The notes: generated from the letters alone by a model not told the origin. DNA of 64,000 nt from Taxillus chinensis (GCA_023512835.1 CM042088.1:17722986-17786985), one strand, 5' to 3'. Counted from the first letter of the stretch, positions 19,470 to 31,061 are shown. A program made the numbers and translations.

Positions 19470-21886
19470 ATGCCAAGACAGGAGTTTATACCATTTAATC
19501 GGGAACCTGAAAGATTGTTCAGAGCTCGTTGTAGAGCGACTAGGGAAGCAAGACATGAGGTCAAGAAGCATTGCAAGGCTTAGAGTATTCAGTAGGTGAA
19601 TTGATGGCAGATTTAAGGCCTGATGGTGGTGCACCGCAAGGAGGGGCCAATTACAATGGCCAATATCCAGAAGAAGAGGGTAATAGGTTTATGCCCAGAA
19701 CCTTCTTAGACTATGCGAGACCGATGATGTCAGACCATTATTCTGGGATTCGGCAGACAAGAGTCCAAGCAAATAGCTTCGAGTGAGCCGGCGTTGATCA
19801 ACATGGTGAGCAAAAACGCGTTTGGAGGAACAGCCGTGGATGATCCACACCAGCATTTGATGAGGTTCTACCAGATGTGCGACACCATAAAGATCAACAA
19901 TGTATCGGAAGAGGCAATAAAGCTAAGGCTTTTCCCTTTCTCTTTAAGGGATAGAGCTCTTGGCTAGTTCAACAGTCAGCCAGCAGGTTCAATCAACACT
20001 TGGGAGGAGATGCAGACCAAGTTCATGTCAAAGTACTTCCCTCCTTCCAAGGTGATCCAGCTCGGAGGGGAGATTAGCGATTCAGGCAAGATGAGATGGA
20101 GACTCTTCATGAAGCTTGGGAGCGTTTCAAAGACTTAGTGAGAAGATGCCCTGATCATGGAAGACCCCAGTGGATTCAAATTGAATCTTTCTGCACAGGT
20201 CTTCAGTCCCACTCACAAGACAAGGTGAGTGCAGCTGCTGGAGGATGCTTGATGAATCTAGAGCCTGACGCAGCAGCAGAGCTCTTGGAGAGGCTGTCAT
20301 TAGCTGATTGGCAGTGGTCTAATGTGCGTACTTCAAAGCCAAGGGAGAAGATAGCTTCAGTTGATAATTCTTCCAATGATATGCAAGCACAGATTCAAGC
20401 TTTAGTGAAAGGCATGGAAGTATTGGCTCTTAAAGTTGAAGGATCACAACAAGCTTTACCAGTAGCTGAGCAGGGCTGGAGTGGAGCTGAAGAAGCAAAT
20501 TATGTTGGAGGAAAGGGCTTGTATCAGAAGCAGCAATTTTATCCTCAACAACAACAACAAGGGTATAACCAGAACTAGCAGCAATCTCAGCCATTTCAGA
20601 AAAACAAGAACCGAGGGGTAGATACCTCATTTCAGTACAAATATGTGCCCCCAGGGATGAAGCAGAATCCGTATGCTATGGATAATTATTTACACCCACC
20701 TCCAGGATTCGAGCAGAAACAGCCTCAGCCTCAACAGCAAAGAGGAAGGGTATATTAGAATGTGGATGAGCCAACCAAAAGAGAGGATAATTTGGAGGAA
20801 AGGGTAGTCACCATGGAATCTTCAATGAAGAATATAGAAAAGCTGCTTGTGAGTTTGGCCCAGAATGTAAATCAAGGAGTCTCAGCTAAATCTTTTCCAA
20901 GTGATACTGAGGTGAACCCCAAGGAGAGCTGCAAGGCTATTACTCTAAGAAGCGAGAAGGCACTGAAAGAAGCTGAAGAGCCTAAGAAGAAGGCAATTCC
21001 AGAAGAACAGAGCAGACACTTGGAAGCTGATGACCAAGGAAAATCAGATAAAGCTGAAGAAAGAGTGCAAGAAAAGAAGGACCAGCAGCTCAGTCGAGAC
21101 AGAATAGCTGAAGAACAGAGGCAAGAGCTCAGGCCTACTATGCCATTTCCTCAAAGGCTGAGGAACCAGAGGGTTGAAGAAGAGCATGAGCGCTTTCTGA
21201 GTTTGTTCAAGAGGCTTGAAATTAACATTCCATTTGTGGAAATCTTGGAGCAGATGCCTAGGTACAGAAAGTACATCAAAGATTTTGTGAAGAAGAAGAG
21301 GAAATATGGGGATCATGAGATGGTGGCAGTCACTAATGAGGTGAGCAGTGTTGTTCAACAGAGTTTGCCCATCAAGCATAAAGATTCGGGCAGTTTTAAT
21401 CTCCCTTGTGTGATTGGCAATGCACCGCAGCAGCAGGCCCTATGTGATTTAGGGGCCAGCATCAATTTGATCTCCTTTGCTTTGTATAAGCAGCTTGGGC
21501 TTAAGGGCATGAAGCCCACTTCCATATCATTGCAGTTTGCTGACCGGTCTACTAGAAGGCCTGAAGGGATAATTGAAGACGTGTTAGTCAAAGTGGGCTC
21601 CCTCATATTTCCAGCGGACTTTGTAGTTTTGGAGATGGAAGAAGATAGAGGAGTTCAGCTACTCCTTGGAAGACCGTTTCTTAGAACGGGTTGTGCATTG
21701 ATTGATGTTGCTCAAGGGCAGCTAACTCTGAGAATTAATGAGGAGACCTTAGTCTTCCACATGGGGAAGGCTTTGCAAGGTCAAGAGGAGGAGGACTGCC
21801 TTTGGGTTGAAGACCTTGAGGAATTGGTGGAAGACTACTTGGCGAAGAAATTACCACCACCAATAATGGAGCCCTTCACCTTATAG
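19470..21886 (+). pseudogene. gag: Element E gag and aspartic protease
   Basis: It starts MPRQEFIPFNREPERLF and shifts frame near 19575 and 19790. The capsid-type region includes HLMRFYQMCDTIKI and ETLHEAWERFKDLVRRCPDHG. Stops include a TAG where Trp is expected (about 19962), TAG at 20576 and TAG near 20757. The 374-codon frame from 20762 carries the Athila segment PFPQRLRNQRVEEEHERFL and the protease active site CDLGASINLIS. The stretch 21887-22200 is an acidic link with stops leading into RT. Confidence 0.85.
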
Positions 21887-22050
21887 AAGCTCAACAAGAT
21901 GAAGAGATGTACTTGACAGTTGAGGAAGATGAGCAAACTACAAACTCTTTGGAGCAAGCCGAGGAGGAGAAAGAAGATGACGTGCCTCCAGCTCCGAGCC
22001 GAAGGAGCTGCCTGGACACCTAAGGTACGAATTTCTAGACTCTACAAATC

Positions 22051-24843
22051 AATTCCCTGTCATTGTTGCTTCTAATTTGAATGATGTGGAGTGCACTCAA
22101 TTGCTAGAAGTCCTTAGGAAACACAAAAAGGCCCTAGGATGGAACATTGAAGACATTAGGGGTATTAGTCCAGGGATTTGCATGCATAAAATTTTGATGA
22201 ATGATGATTTTAAACCCACTCTCTGAAAGACAAAGAAGATTAAACCCTGCCATGAAAGAAGTTGTTAGAAAAGAAATTTTAAAATGGAAAAATGCGGGTA
22301 TAATTTATGCTATTTCGGATAGTGAGTGGGTGAGTCCATTGCATGTTGTGCCCAAGAAAGGGGGCATGACCGTGATTAAAAATGAGAAAAATGAATTGAT
22401 CCCATCTCGCACTGTGACGGGATGGAGAGTGTGTGTTGACTATAGAAAGCTGAACAAGGCTACTAGGAAGGATCATTTTCCTCTTCCTTTCATTGACCAA
22501 ATGTTGGATAGGTTAGCTGGCTATAGTCACTACTTCTTTTTAGATGGCTATTCCGGGTATAATCAGATCATGGTTAAGCCCGAGGACTAAGAAAAGACCA
22601 CCTTCACATGCCCTTTTGGCACTTTTGCATTTAGGAGAATGCCATTTGGGCTTTGTAATGCCCCTGCCACCTTTCAAAGGTGTATGATGACTATTTTTCA
22701 GGGTTTGGTTGAGGAGATCATGGAGGTCTTCATGGATGACTTTTCGGTGTTTGGTTCCTCCTACCAATAGTGCTTGAAAAATCTAGATGTGGTCTTAGAG
22801 AGATGTAAGGAGAAGGAACTAGTCCTAAATTGGGAGAAATGTCATTTCATGGTAACTGAGGGGATAGTTCTAGGGCACAAGGTGTCTGCACATGGTTTGG
22901 AGGTAGAGAAGGCAAAAATCTCCACTATTGAGACTCTGCCACCTCCAACCAATGAAAAAGAAGTGAGAAGTTTCCTTGGCCATGCTGGCTTTTATAGGAG
23001 ATTCATTAAGGACTTCTCAAAAATTGCAAAACCCATGAGTAGGTTGTTAGAAAAAGACACAAGCTTTGAGTTTAATGCAGATTGCTTAGAAGCTTTCAAC
23101 ATCCTCAAGGGTAAGTTAGTCACTCCACCTGTTATAGTCACACCTGACTGGGCTCAGCCTTTTGAGCTAATATGTGATGCGAGTGATTATGCTGTGGGGG
23201 TAGTCTTAGGGCAAAGGCGAGAAAAGGTGTTTAGGGTCATTTACTATGCTAGTAAGACCTTAGATGATGCTCAACAGAACTATACCACCATTGAGAAAGA
23301 GTTGCTAGCCGTGATTTATGGCTGCAACAAGTTTAGACCCTACCTTTTTGGGTCTAAAGTCATTGTTTATACTGATCATGCTGCATTGAAATATTTGTTT
23401 GCTAAAAAAGAAGCTAAGCCACGCTTGATTAGGTGGGTTCTCCTCTTACAGGAATTTGACCTTGAAATTAGAGACACAAAGGGAGCCCTAAATTCTATGG
23501 CTGGTCACCTCTCCCGTGTGGAGAATGCACTTGAGTCTCTACCCATTGTAAATGACTTTCCTGATGAGACGTTGTTTGAGGTGCATCATCTTCCTTGGTT
23601 TGCTGACATAGCAAATTATTTAGCCACTGGGTTCATACCCAAGCAGTTAGACTACCACCAGAGAGAGAAATTGTTAGTGGATGCTAAGAAATTCATTTGG
23701 GAAGACCCAATTCTTTATAGGAGGTGTTTTGACCAAATCATTAGAAAGTGTGTCCTTGAGGAGGAGGTAGATGACATAATACATCATTGTCATGCATCAC
23801 ATTATGGGGGCCACTTTGGGGTGCAAAGAACTATGGCTAAAATCATGCAGTGTGGCTTTTATTGGCCTCACATGGTGAATGACACCTATGTCCACATCAA
23901 AAAGTGTGATAGATGTCAAAGGGTAGGTGGTCTATCTAGGAAAAATGAGATGCCCTTAACTGGAATCCTTCCAGTTGAAATTTTTGACATTTGGGGCATT
24001 GACTTCATGGGGCCATTCCCCAATTCTGATGGGTATTCATACAGTTTGCTTGCTCTGGATTATGTGTCTAAGTGGGTAGAAGCTATTCCTACTAGAGTGA
24101 ATGATGCAAGGGTTGTGACTCACTTCCTTACTAGGAACATCTTTAGCCGTTTTGGGACACCAAGGGCTATAATCGATGATGAGGGTAGTCATTTTCGCAA
24201 CAAATTGTTTGACAAATTATTGAACAAGTATGGTGTCACTCATAGGAAGTCTTTAGCCTACCACCCGCAAGCTAATGGACAAGCAGAAGTGTCCAACAGA
24301 GAGATTAAGGTCATTTTAGAGAAAACTGTTGGAGCCAATAGGAAAGATTGGTCTCAAAGGCTTGATGAAGCCTTATGGGCATATAGGACAGCTTACAAAA
24401 CTCCCATTGGGATGTCACCTTACCGTATTCTATATGGTAAGGCATGTCACTTGCCTGTGGAACTAGAACACAAGGCTCATTGGGCCTTAAAGAAATTAAA
24501 TTTTAACCCACAAGAGACCAAGGAGCTTAGGCTGGATGCCTATGATAGTGCTAAATTTTACAAAGAAAGAATTAAGAAATGACATGATAGGCAACTCAAC
24601 AATGAACCTTTAACCTTAGGGCAGAAAGTTCTTCTATTTAACACAAGGTTGAGGTTATTTCCTAGAAAATTAAGGTCCAAATGGATGAGACCTTTTGTGA
24701 TAGTTGATAAGAAGCCATATGGGAGCTTTGAGCTCCAAGCTGTAGATGGCAAGAAATTTTGGGTGAATGGCAATAGACTGAAACCATACTTTGATTCAAC
24801 TCAGAGGGAGATAGTTGATTCCCTCTCTTTCACCATTGCATGA
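22051..24843 (+). pseudogene. pol: Element E pol: RT, RNase H and integrase
   Basis: RT motifs WRVCVDYRKLNKATRKDHFP and EVFMDDFSVF (DD pair present) are interrupted by TAA at 22588 and TAG near 22768. RNase H has CDASDYAVG and [10 protein letters not shown], but the motif usually read ADHLSR is MAGHLSR, so its last catalytic Asp is Gly. Integrase follows with the HHCC zinc finger ([11 protein letters not shown] ... CDRCQR), then [17 protein letters not shown] and [12 protein letters not shown] giving the D,D,E triad. A TGA at 24580 separates the last ~85 codons, which end at the TGA at 24841-24843. I see no chromodomain, as expected for Athila. Confidence 0.9.
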
Positions 24844-25152
24844 TCATAACTGAAAGTCTAGCTACAGACTTTAAATAAAGCGCTGGTTGGGAGACAACCC
24901 AATGTTTATTGCTATATTTTATTTTATGTTATTTTCTTTTATTTATTTTATTCAATAAATTTGTTTGCAAGCTAACCATTGTGCAGGAGACGTTGTTCCT
25001 TTCTTAACTAACCATTTGCAGGATGAGCAAATTATTGGGTCCTGAACTTGTGGAATTATTTTTAAAGTCAAAGTCAAGGAGCAAGGAGCAAGTGAAGCCC
25101 AAAAGTGCTTGAAGATGGGCTCAAACAATTCACGTGCAAGACTTAAAGATGG
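24844..25152 (+). other. Truncated 3' tail of element E
   Basis: The sequence after pol (AAATAAAGCGCTGGTTGGG, then AT-rich) is typical of the Athila pol-envelope spacer. The last ~40 bases (GGGCTCAAACAATTCACGTG) resemble E's own U3. It then jumps to the LTR of B at ~25153. I see no gene. Confidence 0.6.
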
Positions 25153-25360
25153 TCCATGCCGCTTTTATTGAAATCAGCTCGCTTCGTCCCGATGTAAAAC
25201 AAACCCATTGAAAACCTAAATTCTTACACGTGGATCATGCGGAGATGTGGACGCGATCTCAAATGCAATTGGAATCAAGCAAGAATTCACCACAACTTAT
25301 GCTTCCAATATTTCGAGCTCCATATCTGCAGCAGTTAAAGCTTCAACATTTTCCAATGGA
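25153..25360 (+). repeat. 3' LTR remnant of element B, first piece
   Basis: TCCATGCCGCTTTTATTGAA onward matches 12161-12360 of B's 5' LTR almost base for base. It stops at 25360, where solo LTR G is inserted. Confidence 0.8.
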
Positions 25361-25449
25361 TGTAAGGACCCGTACCTTGAGTTAGTCAGTTTTGCCTCCT
25401 GAGTAGAGTTTTTCTAGATTTTGACCTAGTAAATGGACTCCAATGAATT

Positions 25450-25659
25450 CACGTGCAAAAGGAAAGATGCTTAGAATGATGTCCTCTATCTACCACAGAA
25501 GTTTCAGGCCAAATGGACATGTATGTGAGGTGCACGTGATATGGGTCCAATTCACGTGCAAGTGTGGTTGTCTTCTAAATGATGCAAGGAGGCTAGGAGT
25601 GAAGTTTGAGAGCATTTGGAGTGCATATGGAGTTGCACGTGAATTGGGGAATTCACGTG
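25450..25659. promoter_or_regulatory. Cluster of five CACGTG boxes in solo LTR G
   Basis: CACGTG occurs at 25450, 25533, 25553, 25636 and 25654, mostly as TTCACGTGCAA or its reverse complement. CACGTG is the plant G-box core bound by bHLH and bZIP factors; regulation by them is inference. Confidence 0.65.
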
Positions 25660-25791
25660 CAAATTGGCGTGCAGGCATATTTTTGCATGGTTCCCTTGGT
25701 TTTGTCATTCTAATGAACTTTCTCCAAAGGACCATGTTGAAATTCTGAGTATTTTGGCCTATATGGGTGCGGAAAGGTGCTAACTTGTGTG

Positions 25792-25869
25792 ATCAAAACT
25801 ACGTCGTTTTGATGCTGGGATTCACTTAATCAAAACTACGTCGTTTTGATGTTGTGTTGTCTATATAAG
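25792..25869 (+). promoter_or_regulatory. Duplicated ACGT palindrome and TATA box in solo LTR G
   Basis: Two identical copies of a 22-bp near-palindrome, core CAAAACTACGTCGTTTTG, lie at 25792-25813 and 25829-25850. TATATAAG (25862-25869) follows 11 bases later, then a GAGAGAGAGAGAG leader at about 25924. The same arrangement is found in J and, reversed, in both LTRs of F. Confidence 0.7.
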
Positions 25870-26038
25870 GAGGAGAAGCTCTCTGTTTTAGGTTTAGGGT
25901 TCTCTTCAGTTGCCGCACCGTCGTAGAGAGAGAGAGAGCTAGAGAGAGAGAAGGAAGGGGAGTTCTTTGTTCGTTGCCGGAGCATCTTGCGTGGGGAGGA
26001 CGGCGTTTAGCGCGGGAGCAAGGAAGATCTGTTTTAAG

Positions 26039-26833
26039 GTAGGGATTTTGTTCTTCCTAAATCCTCCTCCGTCCTAGGGTCCTAGGGCAGAATATGAGTT
26101 ATATCTCGTTATATTATTTATATGTAAATTCATATAGGTGTGACCTCCTATATGAATGTTGGCCTTCAATGGCGATTGTGGTGTTTCGGTGTTTGTGTGA
26201 TGCATGAAAAGTGTTTGATAAAATGCCCGTAAGACATGCCTGCTACATGTTTGATGAAATGCCTGTGTGAACTTAGCTGTGTGTATATGCCCATTAAGTG
26301 TTTGGTAATATGTCCGTGTGACTGGACTTGTGGTTTAGTGTATGTATGTATGCTGGATGTTTGCTCTATGGCCTGAATGGTTGGGTTTGTGCGCTTGTGA
26401 ACGGGTGCACACCAAGTGTTGGGTTGTATGCTTGAGTGACCATGTGTGTTGTGTGCTTGACTGTGGTATCTTGGCCTGAAGAGGCGGTTAAATCACTTGG
26501 CCTGAAGAGGCGGTTAAATCACTTGGCCTGAAGAGGCGGTTAAATCACTTGGCCTGAAGAGGCGATTAAATCACTTGGCCTGAAGAGGCGGTTAAATAAC
26601 TTGGCCTGAAGAGGCGGTTAAATCACTTGTGGTTAAAGTGTTAGCTTGTGTGGCGGTGGAAGATTGTAAATTGTTGATGTGGTTGTTATTATGTCTGTTG
26701 AAATTATTGTATCACGACACTGCACTTGTACACATGGCATGTAGATGCTAGGAACATGGGATGGGTTGGGGAGACATGATCCCTACTGAGCTGTGGTTGC
26801 TCACCCCTCCTACTGTGTTTGTTTGTTTTCCAG
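26039..26833 (+). other. Candidate intron inside the Tekay LTR (copy in solo LTR G)
   Basis: A donor-like AAG|GTAGGG at 26039 and an acceptor-like TTTGTTTTCCAG ending at 26833 enclose ~795 T-rich bases downstream of the TATA box and upstream of AATAAA. Equivalent sites occur in J (59437-60253), F (41102 down to 40408) and the divergent LTR L (28411-29837). Splicing is inferred from sequence only. Confidence 0.35.
26470..26625 (+). repeat. Six tandem copies of a 26-bp unit in solo LTR G
   Basis: The unit begins CTTGGCCTGAAGAGG and ends GGTTAAATCA. Six direct copies without spacers differ at only one or two bases. J carries five copies at the same place. Confidence 0.9.
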
Positions 26834-27148
26834 GGACTTACAGGCGTTAGGTGGATACACCAAGGTGGAAGACCCTCTCCACTTTATTGTTCATTTCAGT
26901 AATGTACTTTTATGATTTATGTAACCCCAGGGAGGGGAATGTACTAAGGGATTGAACTGTAATCAGGGACTTGGTTGTTTTGTGAACCTTTGATGTTTTG
27001 GAATTAAATAAAGATGTGGCTTATTTGATTTATTGTAATTGTTAGACTTGCTTGTGCGGCATCCAGTAATCCAACCCCATTGCCCTCCGTGTGGGTGAAT
27101 GGGGAGTCACGTACCGGTTTCCTCGGGTTGGAAATCCGGGGCGTGACA

Positions 27149-27546
27149 ATGAAGAACTTCAATGCTTCACACTGCTCGGAAAATGCAGTTCCAAGATAGA
27201 TTCCTAGGATGTCTATATATATACCTGAAGCAATGTAAAATATATACGCGTGCGCTCACTAATACTCATATACTTAAAAGCGTGTATCGTGTGAAAAAGC
27301 ATATACAGAGATTTACAGCCAAGTGTGTGTAACCAAGACAGAGTGTTGTGTTGTAATCAGCTAAAACACTGTTTTGCTTCGTTGTAATTATCTTCAGATA
27401 ATAAAGCAACATATTTCCACTACCTGGTTAATTTTCCGCACTGATTTTATCCGTTTAACCAGAGTGAGTGTCTAGCCATTAAGAGAGAGAAAGAATTTTC
27501 AAAAGAGCCTATTCACCCCTCCCCTCTAGGCTCTCCAGGACCAACA
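27149..27546 (+). repeat. 3' LTR remnant of element B, second piece
   Basis: It resumes with ATGAAGAACTTCAATGC after solo LTR G and follows B's 5' LTR through the TATA box (TCTATATATATACC) to the end CTCTCCAGGACCAACA. The bases after 27546 belong to the older Tekay fragment, so this is the right end of B. Confidence 0.85.
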
Positions 27547-27933
27547 CATCTGTCTCGGGATGAAGAGATGTACTCAAGTTTAGCTTTATCCCTAAAGCCT
27601 CCTACAAACCTGCCCAAAATCAGGATGTAAATCTCGTATCCCTATCCGATACAATAGATGAGGGCACCCCGTGCAACCTAACAATCTCGCTGATATATAA
27701 CTGGCTCAAAGCCCCAATGGGATCCCACTCCCTGATAGCAAGGAAATGGGCTGATTTCATCAGCCGATCCATAATAACCCAAATCATGTCCTTCCTCCCC
27801 GAGGTGGGTGGAAGTCCTGTAACAAAATCCATAGTAATGTGGTCCCATTTCCACTCTACCACTGCTAAGGGCTGCAACAAACCCGCTGGACGTTGGTGCT
27901 CAACCTTTACCTGCTGACAAGTAAGGCATGTAG
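27547..27933 (-). pseudogene. Tekay-type integrase fragment
   Basis: On the minus strand it reads [34 protein letters not shown] and [16 protein letters not shown]. These are the end of the zinc finger and the first two catalytic Asp of a chromovirus integrase, closely matching F at 36050-35690. It is bounded on the left by the 3' LTR of B and on the right by LTR L, so only ~130 codons survive. Confidence 0.85.
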
Positions 27934-29890
27934 TGTAAAGACTCGTATTTGGGTAGTTTTGAGAGATAGTCATTCTATGGGAATGCAACTATCTGGACGG
28001 TAGTGTAATCGTCGATGTAAGCATTTTGACTGTACTTGGGCCCGATTCCGAGTCGGGGCCCCATTTGACCCGATTATTGACTTTTCGGGGTTTGTTGGTT
28101 GACTTTTCGTTTGGGCGGTCAATTGGGTGTAATAATATCTGTTTAGTGTTGTACTCGTCATTTTGAGCATTTTGACTGTAATTTGACTCAATTTGGAGTT
28201 CGAGACCTTGGAGGTCAATTATTGACTAAGTCAATGATTGACTAGGTCAATTATTGATCAATGACTGGCAGAAATATAAATAGCAGGAAAAGAAAGAGCT
28301 TTCACTTTACGCTATCACGTTTGTGCGTTTGAGAGAGAGAGAGAGAGAGAGCTTGGAAGCTTGAAGCCTTGGGGCGATTTGGGTTCGTGGAGTTCAAAGA
28401 ATCACTCCAGGTATGTGTCCTTAAACTCCTTATCTTGATTCTGTTTTGGATCTACACGAATTTATCATGATTTATGAAATTGAGCTTGAACCCTAGATTT
28501 TGGGGGAAATCCAATTCTGGGTTAGATCTAATGGTTTACCATAACATCTAATGGTTTACCATAAGATCTGTGGTTAAGAACTGATTTAGATCATTGTAGA
28601 GATGTGTTTCTATGATTTTGGGGGTATATAATTGTGTATTTCATGATGGTTGAGAAGTCAACCACGGAAATCTGGGTTTAGATCTAGATTTATCAAATCT
28701 GCAATTATATGTGCGTATTTTTGTTGTTACTGTGCGATTTAGAGGCGTTCTAGACGCATTTTTAGGTAGATATAGTCGTCTGTTGCGTAAAACGTGTGTT
28801 TGAGAGCGTTTGGGCATTGCTGGGTTGGTTCCAGACGAAGAACAGGCGAAAACGATGATGAACAGTACCCTGGGCGCGTTACTGGGTTGAACTGATGAAA
28901 ATCCGAAGTTCTGGGTAGGGTCGTAGTTCATAGACTCGTAGTTCGTAGACCTGTAGTTCGTAGACCCATAGTTCGTAGACTCATAGTTCGAAGGTTCGTA
29001 GTCCGAAGGTTGAAGATCGAAGACCTACTTCGAGTCTTCGAGGTGCGTTGCAGTTTTGCACTACAAGTCGCAGCTCCAACAGCGTAACTGGACACTGGAC
29101 TGCACTGCACTGGACTATTTACTTTGTAAACCATTATGCAAGTGTTATACTTAAGTTACAATGTAAATAACGAAATACCCCCCATTTGGATTCAAAGAAA
29201 AATACTAGAAAAATTAAATCCCACTTCTTTAAAATGTGAAAATTGGGATTTAGTGTAAAATCTCGGAAAAATCTAGTTTTTTGTAGAGGTGAATTTTTGG
29301 AAAGTGGGGTTAAACAACTCCTATGGGTATCTCTTTCTTTAGTCAAGGAATAAGGATCGACTGGTGAAGACTGGCTACAGTTTTAAAAGGGAGTGTTGTA
29401 TACCTTAAGACCATATTGGTGTTGGTATGTTGGTTTGAGGGATTGAGGCTTAGGCTCTATGACTTATTGGGTTCTCACCGTGATGCACCGATGGTGCTAT
29501 GTGGTTGACGTGGTAGGCATATGCACTGATGGCAGGCCTGTGGCCAGGCATATTGCGCTGTGGACAGGCTAAGGCCTTAGTTGAGCCATTGAGCTCGTGG
29601 AGCTAGGGCTGAGTGCCCTGAGCTGGGATCCCGTGGAGGATCGGGGACAAGCTGTCCTGTGTGGGCAGGCTGGGTCCTAATGTTTGTTTGCAGGCTGAGT
29701 CCTGATGATTGTGCACACTACACAGTACACGAGTACACAGAGCATGTAGTATAGACTTGTATATTTGCATGATGTGGAGTGTTGAGGTCACCTACTGAGC
29801 TTGTCGCTCACCCCTACTTGCTGTTTACCTTTTTCAGGTGTGACCCGAGACTAGTGGAGGACTTTCTTCCAGGAGAACGCCCACTACTCT
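27934..29890 (+). repeat. L: LTR of a second Tekay-type family, right end cut off
   Basis: It begins TGTAAAGACTCGTATTTGGG, comparable to TGTAAGGACCCGTACC of G. TATAAATA lies at 28275-28282, followed by (GA)n at about 28330-28351 and a donor-like CTCCAG|GTATGT at 28411. Near the right end the block ACTGAGCTTGTCGCTCACCCCT and a TTTTTCAG acceptor-like site parallel G. It is interrupted by the LTR of element H at 29891. It holds no genes. Confidence 0.65.
28918..29045. repeat. TCGTAGTTCGTAGAC-type motif array in LTR L
   Basis: About eight copies of CGTAGTTC(G/A)TAGAC degenerate into GTTCGAAGGTTCGTAG and CTTCGAGTCTTCGAGG. The core words are those of the arrays in the LTR of A and solo LTR K. Confidence 0.75.
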
Positions 29891-31047
29891 TGTTGGATCA
29901 AACCGAGAATTTGGATAATGCGGAACAAACCCTATGTAATTTGACTCGAGATGTTTCATGTTTACCATTAAGTCTGTGCAGATGAGTTAACTCTAAATCC
30001 GGACCTACTCATGTGAGGACAAAGCAAAGGACAGGATACATAATCCTGATCCGGATCATCATGAGTGTCGTCATTCACTTGGTATATAACCAAGTCATCA
30101 TCCGGATTCCTGAGTCTACATCTTGCACGGAGTATAAGAGACTTGTGAGAGAGAAAGAATCGTAGTTGTCACTCCACCGGACTAAGGAAAAGAAGACACA
30201 GACGAAGAAATCCGAGTATGTCATTCGAGCGGAGTAAGGACAACTGTTGCGGAGTAAGGACATCAAATGCGGAATAAGGAATCCGAACCATTACTCATGT
30301 GGAGTAAGGAAGCGCTGACACGAAATAAGAATTCCAGGACTTCATTCATACGGAGTAAGCAATCACTGATACGGAGTAAGGATCCGAGCTTCGTTCATGC
30401 GGAGTAAGGAACCTTGCAATGGACCAAGAAGACGCTGCTTCATCTCTCCAAGCTGCAATTAATGCTAGCAGCTCGTTACATCCCGATGTAAGACAAACTC
30501 ATTGAATACCTAAATTGTCTGACACGTAGAACACACGGAGATGTGGACACAGTCTCAAATGCAATTGGAATCAAGCAAAGAACTCATTACAACTTATGCT
30601 TCCAATATTTTGAGCTCCACATCTACAGCAGTTAAAGCTTCAGCATTTTCCGATGAAGAACTTCAATGCTCCACACTGCTCGGAAAATGCAGTTCCAAGA
30701 TAGATTCCTAGGATGTCTATATATATGCCTAAAGCAATGTAAATATATACGCGTGTGCTTACTTGTACTCATATACTCATAAGCGTATATCTTGTAAAGA
30801 GCCAAAAACAGAGATTTACAGCCAAGTGTGTATAACCATAAACAAAAGTGTTGAGCTGTAATCAGCTAAAACGCGGTTTTGCTTTGTTGTAATTATCTTC
30901 AGATAATAAAACAACATACTTCCACTACCTGGTTAATCTTCCGCATTGATTTCATCTGTTTAACCAGAATGAGTGTCCAGCCATTAAGAGAGAGAAAGAT
31001 TTTTCAAAGAGCCTATTCACCCCCCTCTAGGCTCTCCAGGACCAACA
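29891..31047 (+). repeat. 5' LTR of element H (copia, B/C family)
   Basis: TGTTGGATCAAACCGAGAAT to CTCCAGGACCAACA is a complete 1157-bp LTR. It has the CGGAGTAAGGA repeat block (about 30230-30410), TCTATATATATGCC as TATA region and a primer site just after. It is inserted in LTR L. Confidence 0.88.
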
Positions 31048-31049
31048 AG

Positions 31050-31061
31050 TGGTATCAGAGC
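31050..31061 (+). other. Primer binding site of element H (initiator-Met tRNA)
   Basis: TGGTATCAGAGC lies two bases after the LTR end. Confidence 0.9.

Larger units (their letters stand above)
17756..25152 (+). mobile_element. Element E: Athila-type Ty3/gypsy element, 3' end missing
   Basis: The order is 5' LTR, TGGCGCC primer site, gag, DLGAS protease, RT, RNase H, integrase and a short 3' tail. RT before integrase marks gypsy. The primer site and the gag/protease style (PFPQRLRNQR, ALCDLGASINLIS) mark the Athila lineage. There is no 3' LTR and no envelope-slot ORF; the tail stops at ~25152 against the 3' LTR remnant of B. Point stops and frameshifts throughout indicate an old copy. Confidence 0.85.
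25361..27148 (+). mobile_element. G: solo LTR of a Tekay-type chromovirus
   Basis: It runs from TGTAAGGACCCGTACC to CCGGGGCGTGACA, the same ends (reverse strand) as the LTRs of F. It is flanked by ATGGA (25356-25360) and ATGAA (27149-27153), a one-mismatch 5-bp duplication. No internal region is present, so the element was lost by LTR-LTR recombination. It holds a CACGTG cluster, a palindrome pair, a TATA box, a GA-rich leader, splice-like signals, a 26-bp tandem repeat and AATAAA near 27007. Confidence 0.88.
11946..27546 (+). mobile_element. Element B: plus-strand Sirevirus-like copia, shattered by nested insertions
   Basis: B consists of the right part of a 5' LTR (11946-12758), a primer site, two gag halves and the right part of a 3' LTR (25153-25360 plus 27149-27546). 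The two LTR pieces pair with each other better than with the LTR of H at 29891. Insertions inside B are A (in the 5' LTR), K (in gag), E (at the gag/pol side) and G (in the 3' LTR). Protease, integrase and RT of B are absent, so a deletion removed them together with the 3' end of E. Confidence 0.75.

Noticed and set aside
26470..26625. Regular direct repeats that look like a CRISPR array
   Set aside because: The 26-bp units abut without unique spacers, and the setting is a plant LTR; it is a minisatellite.
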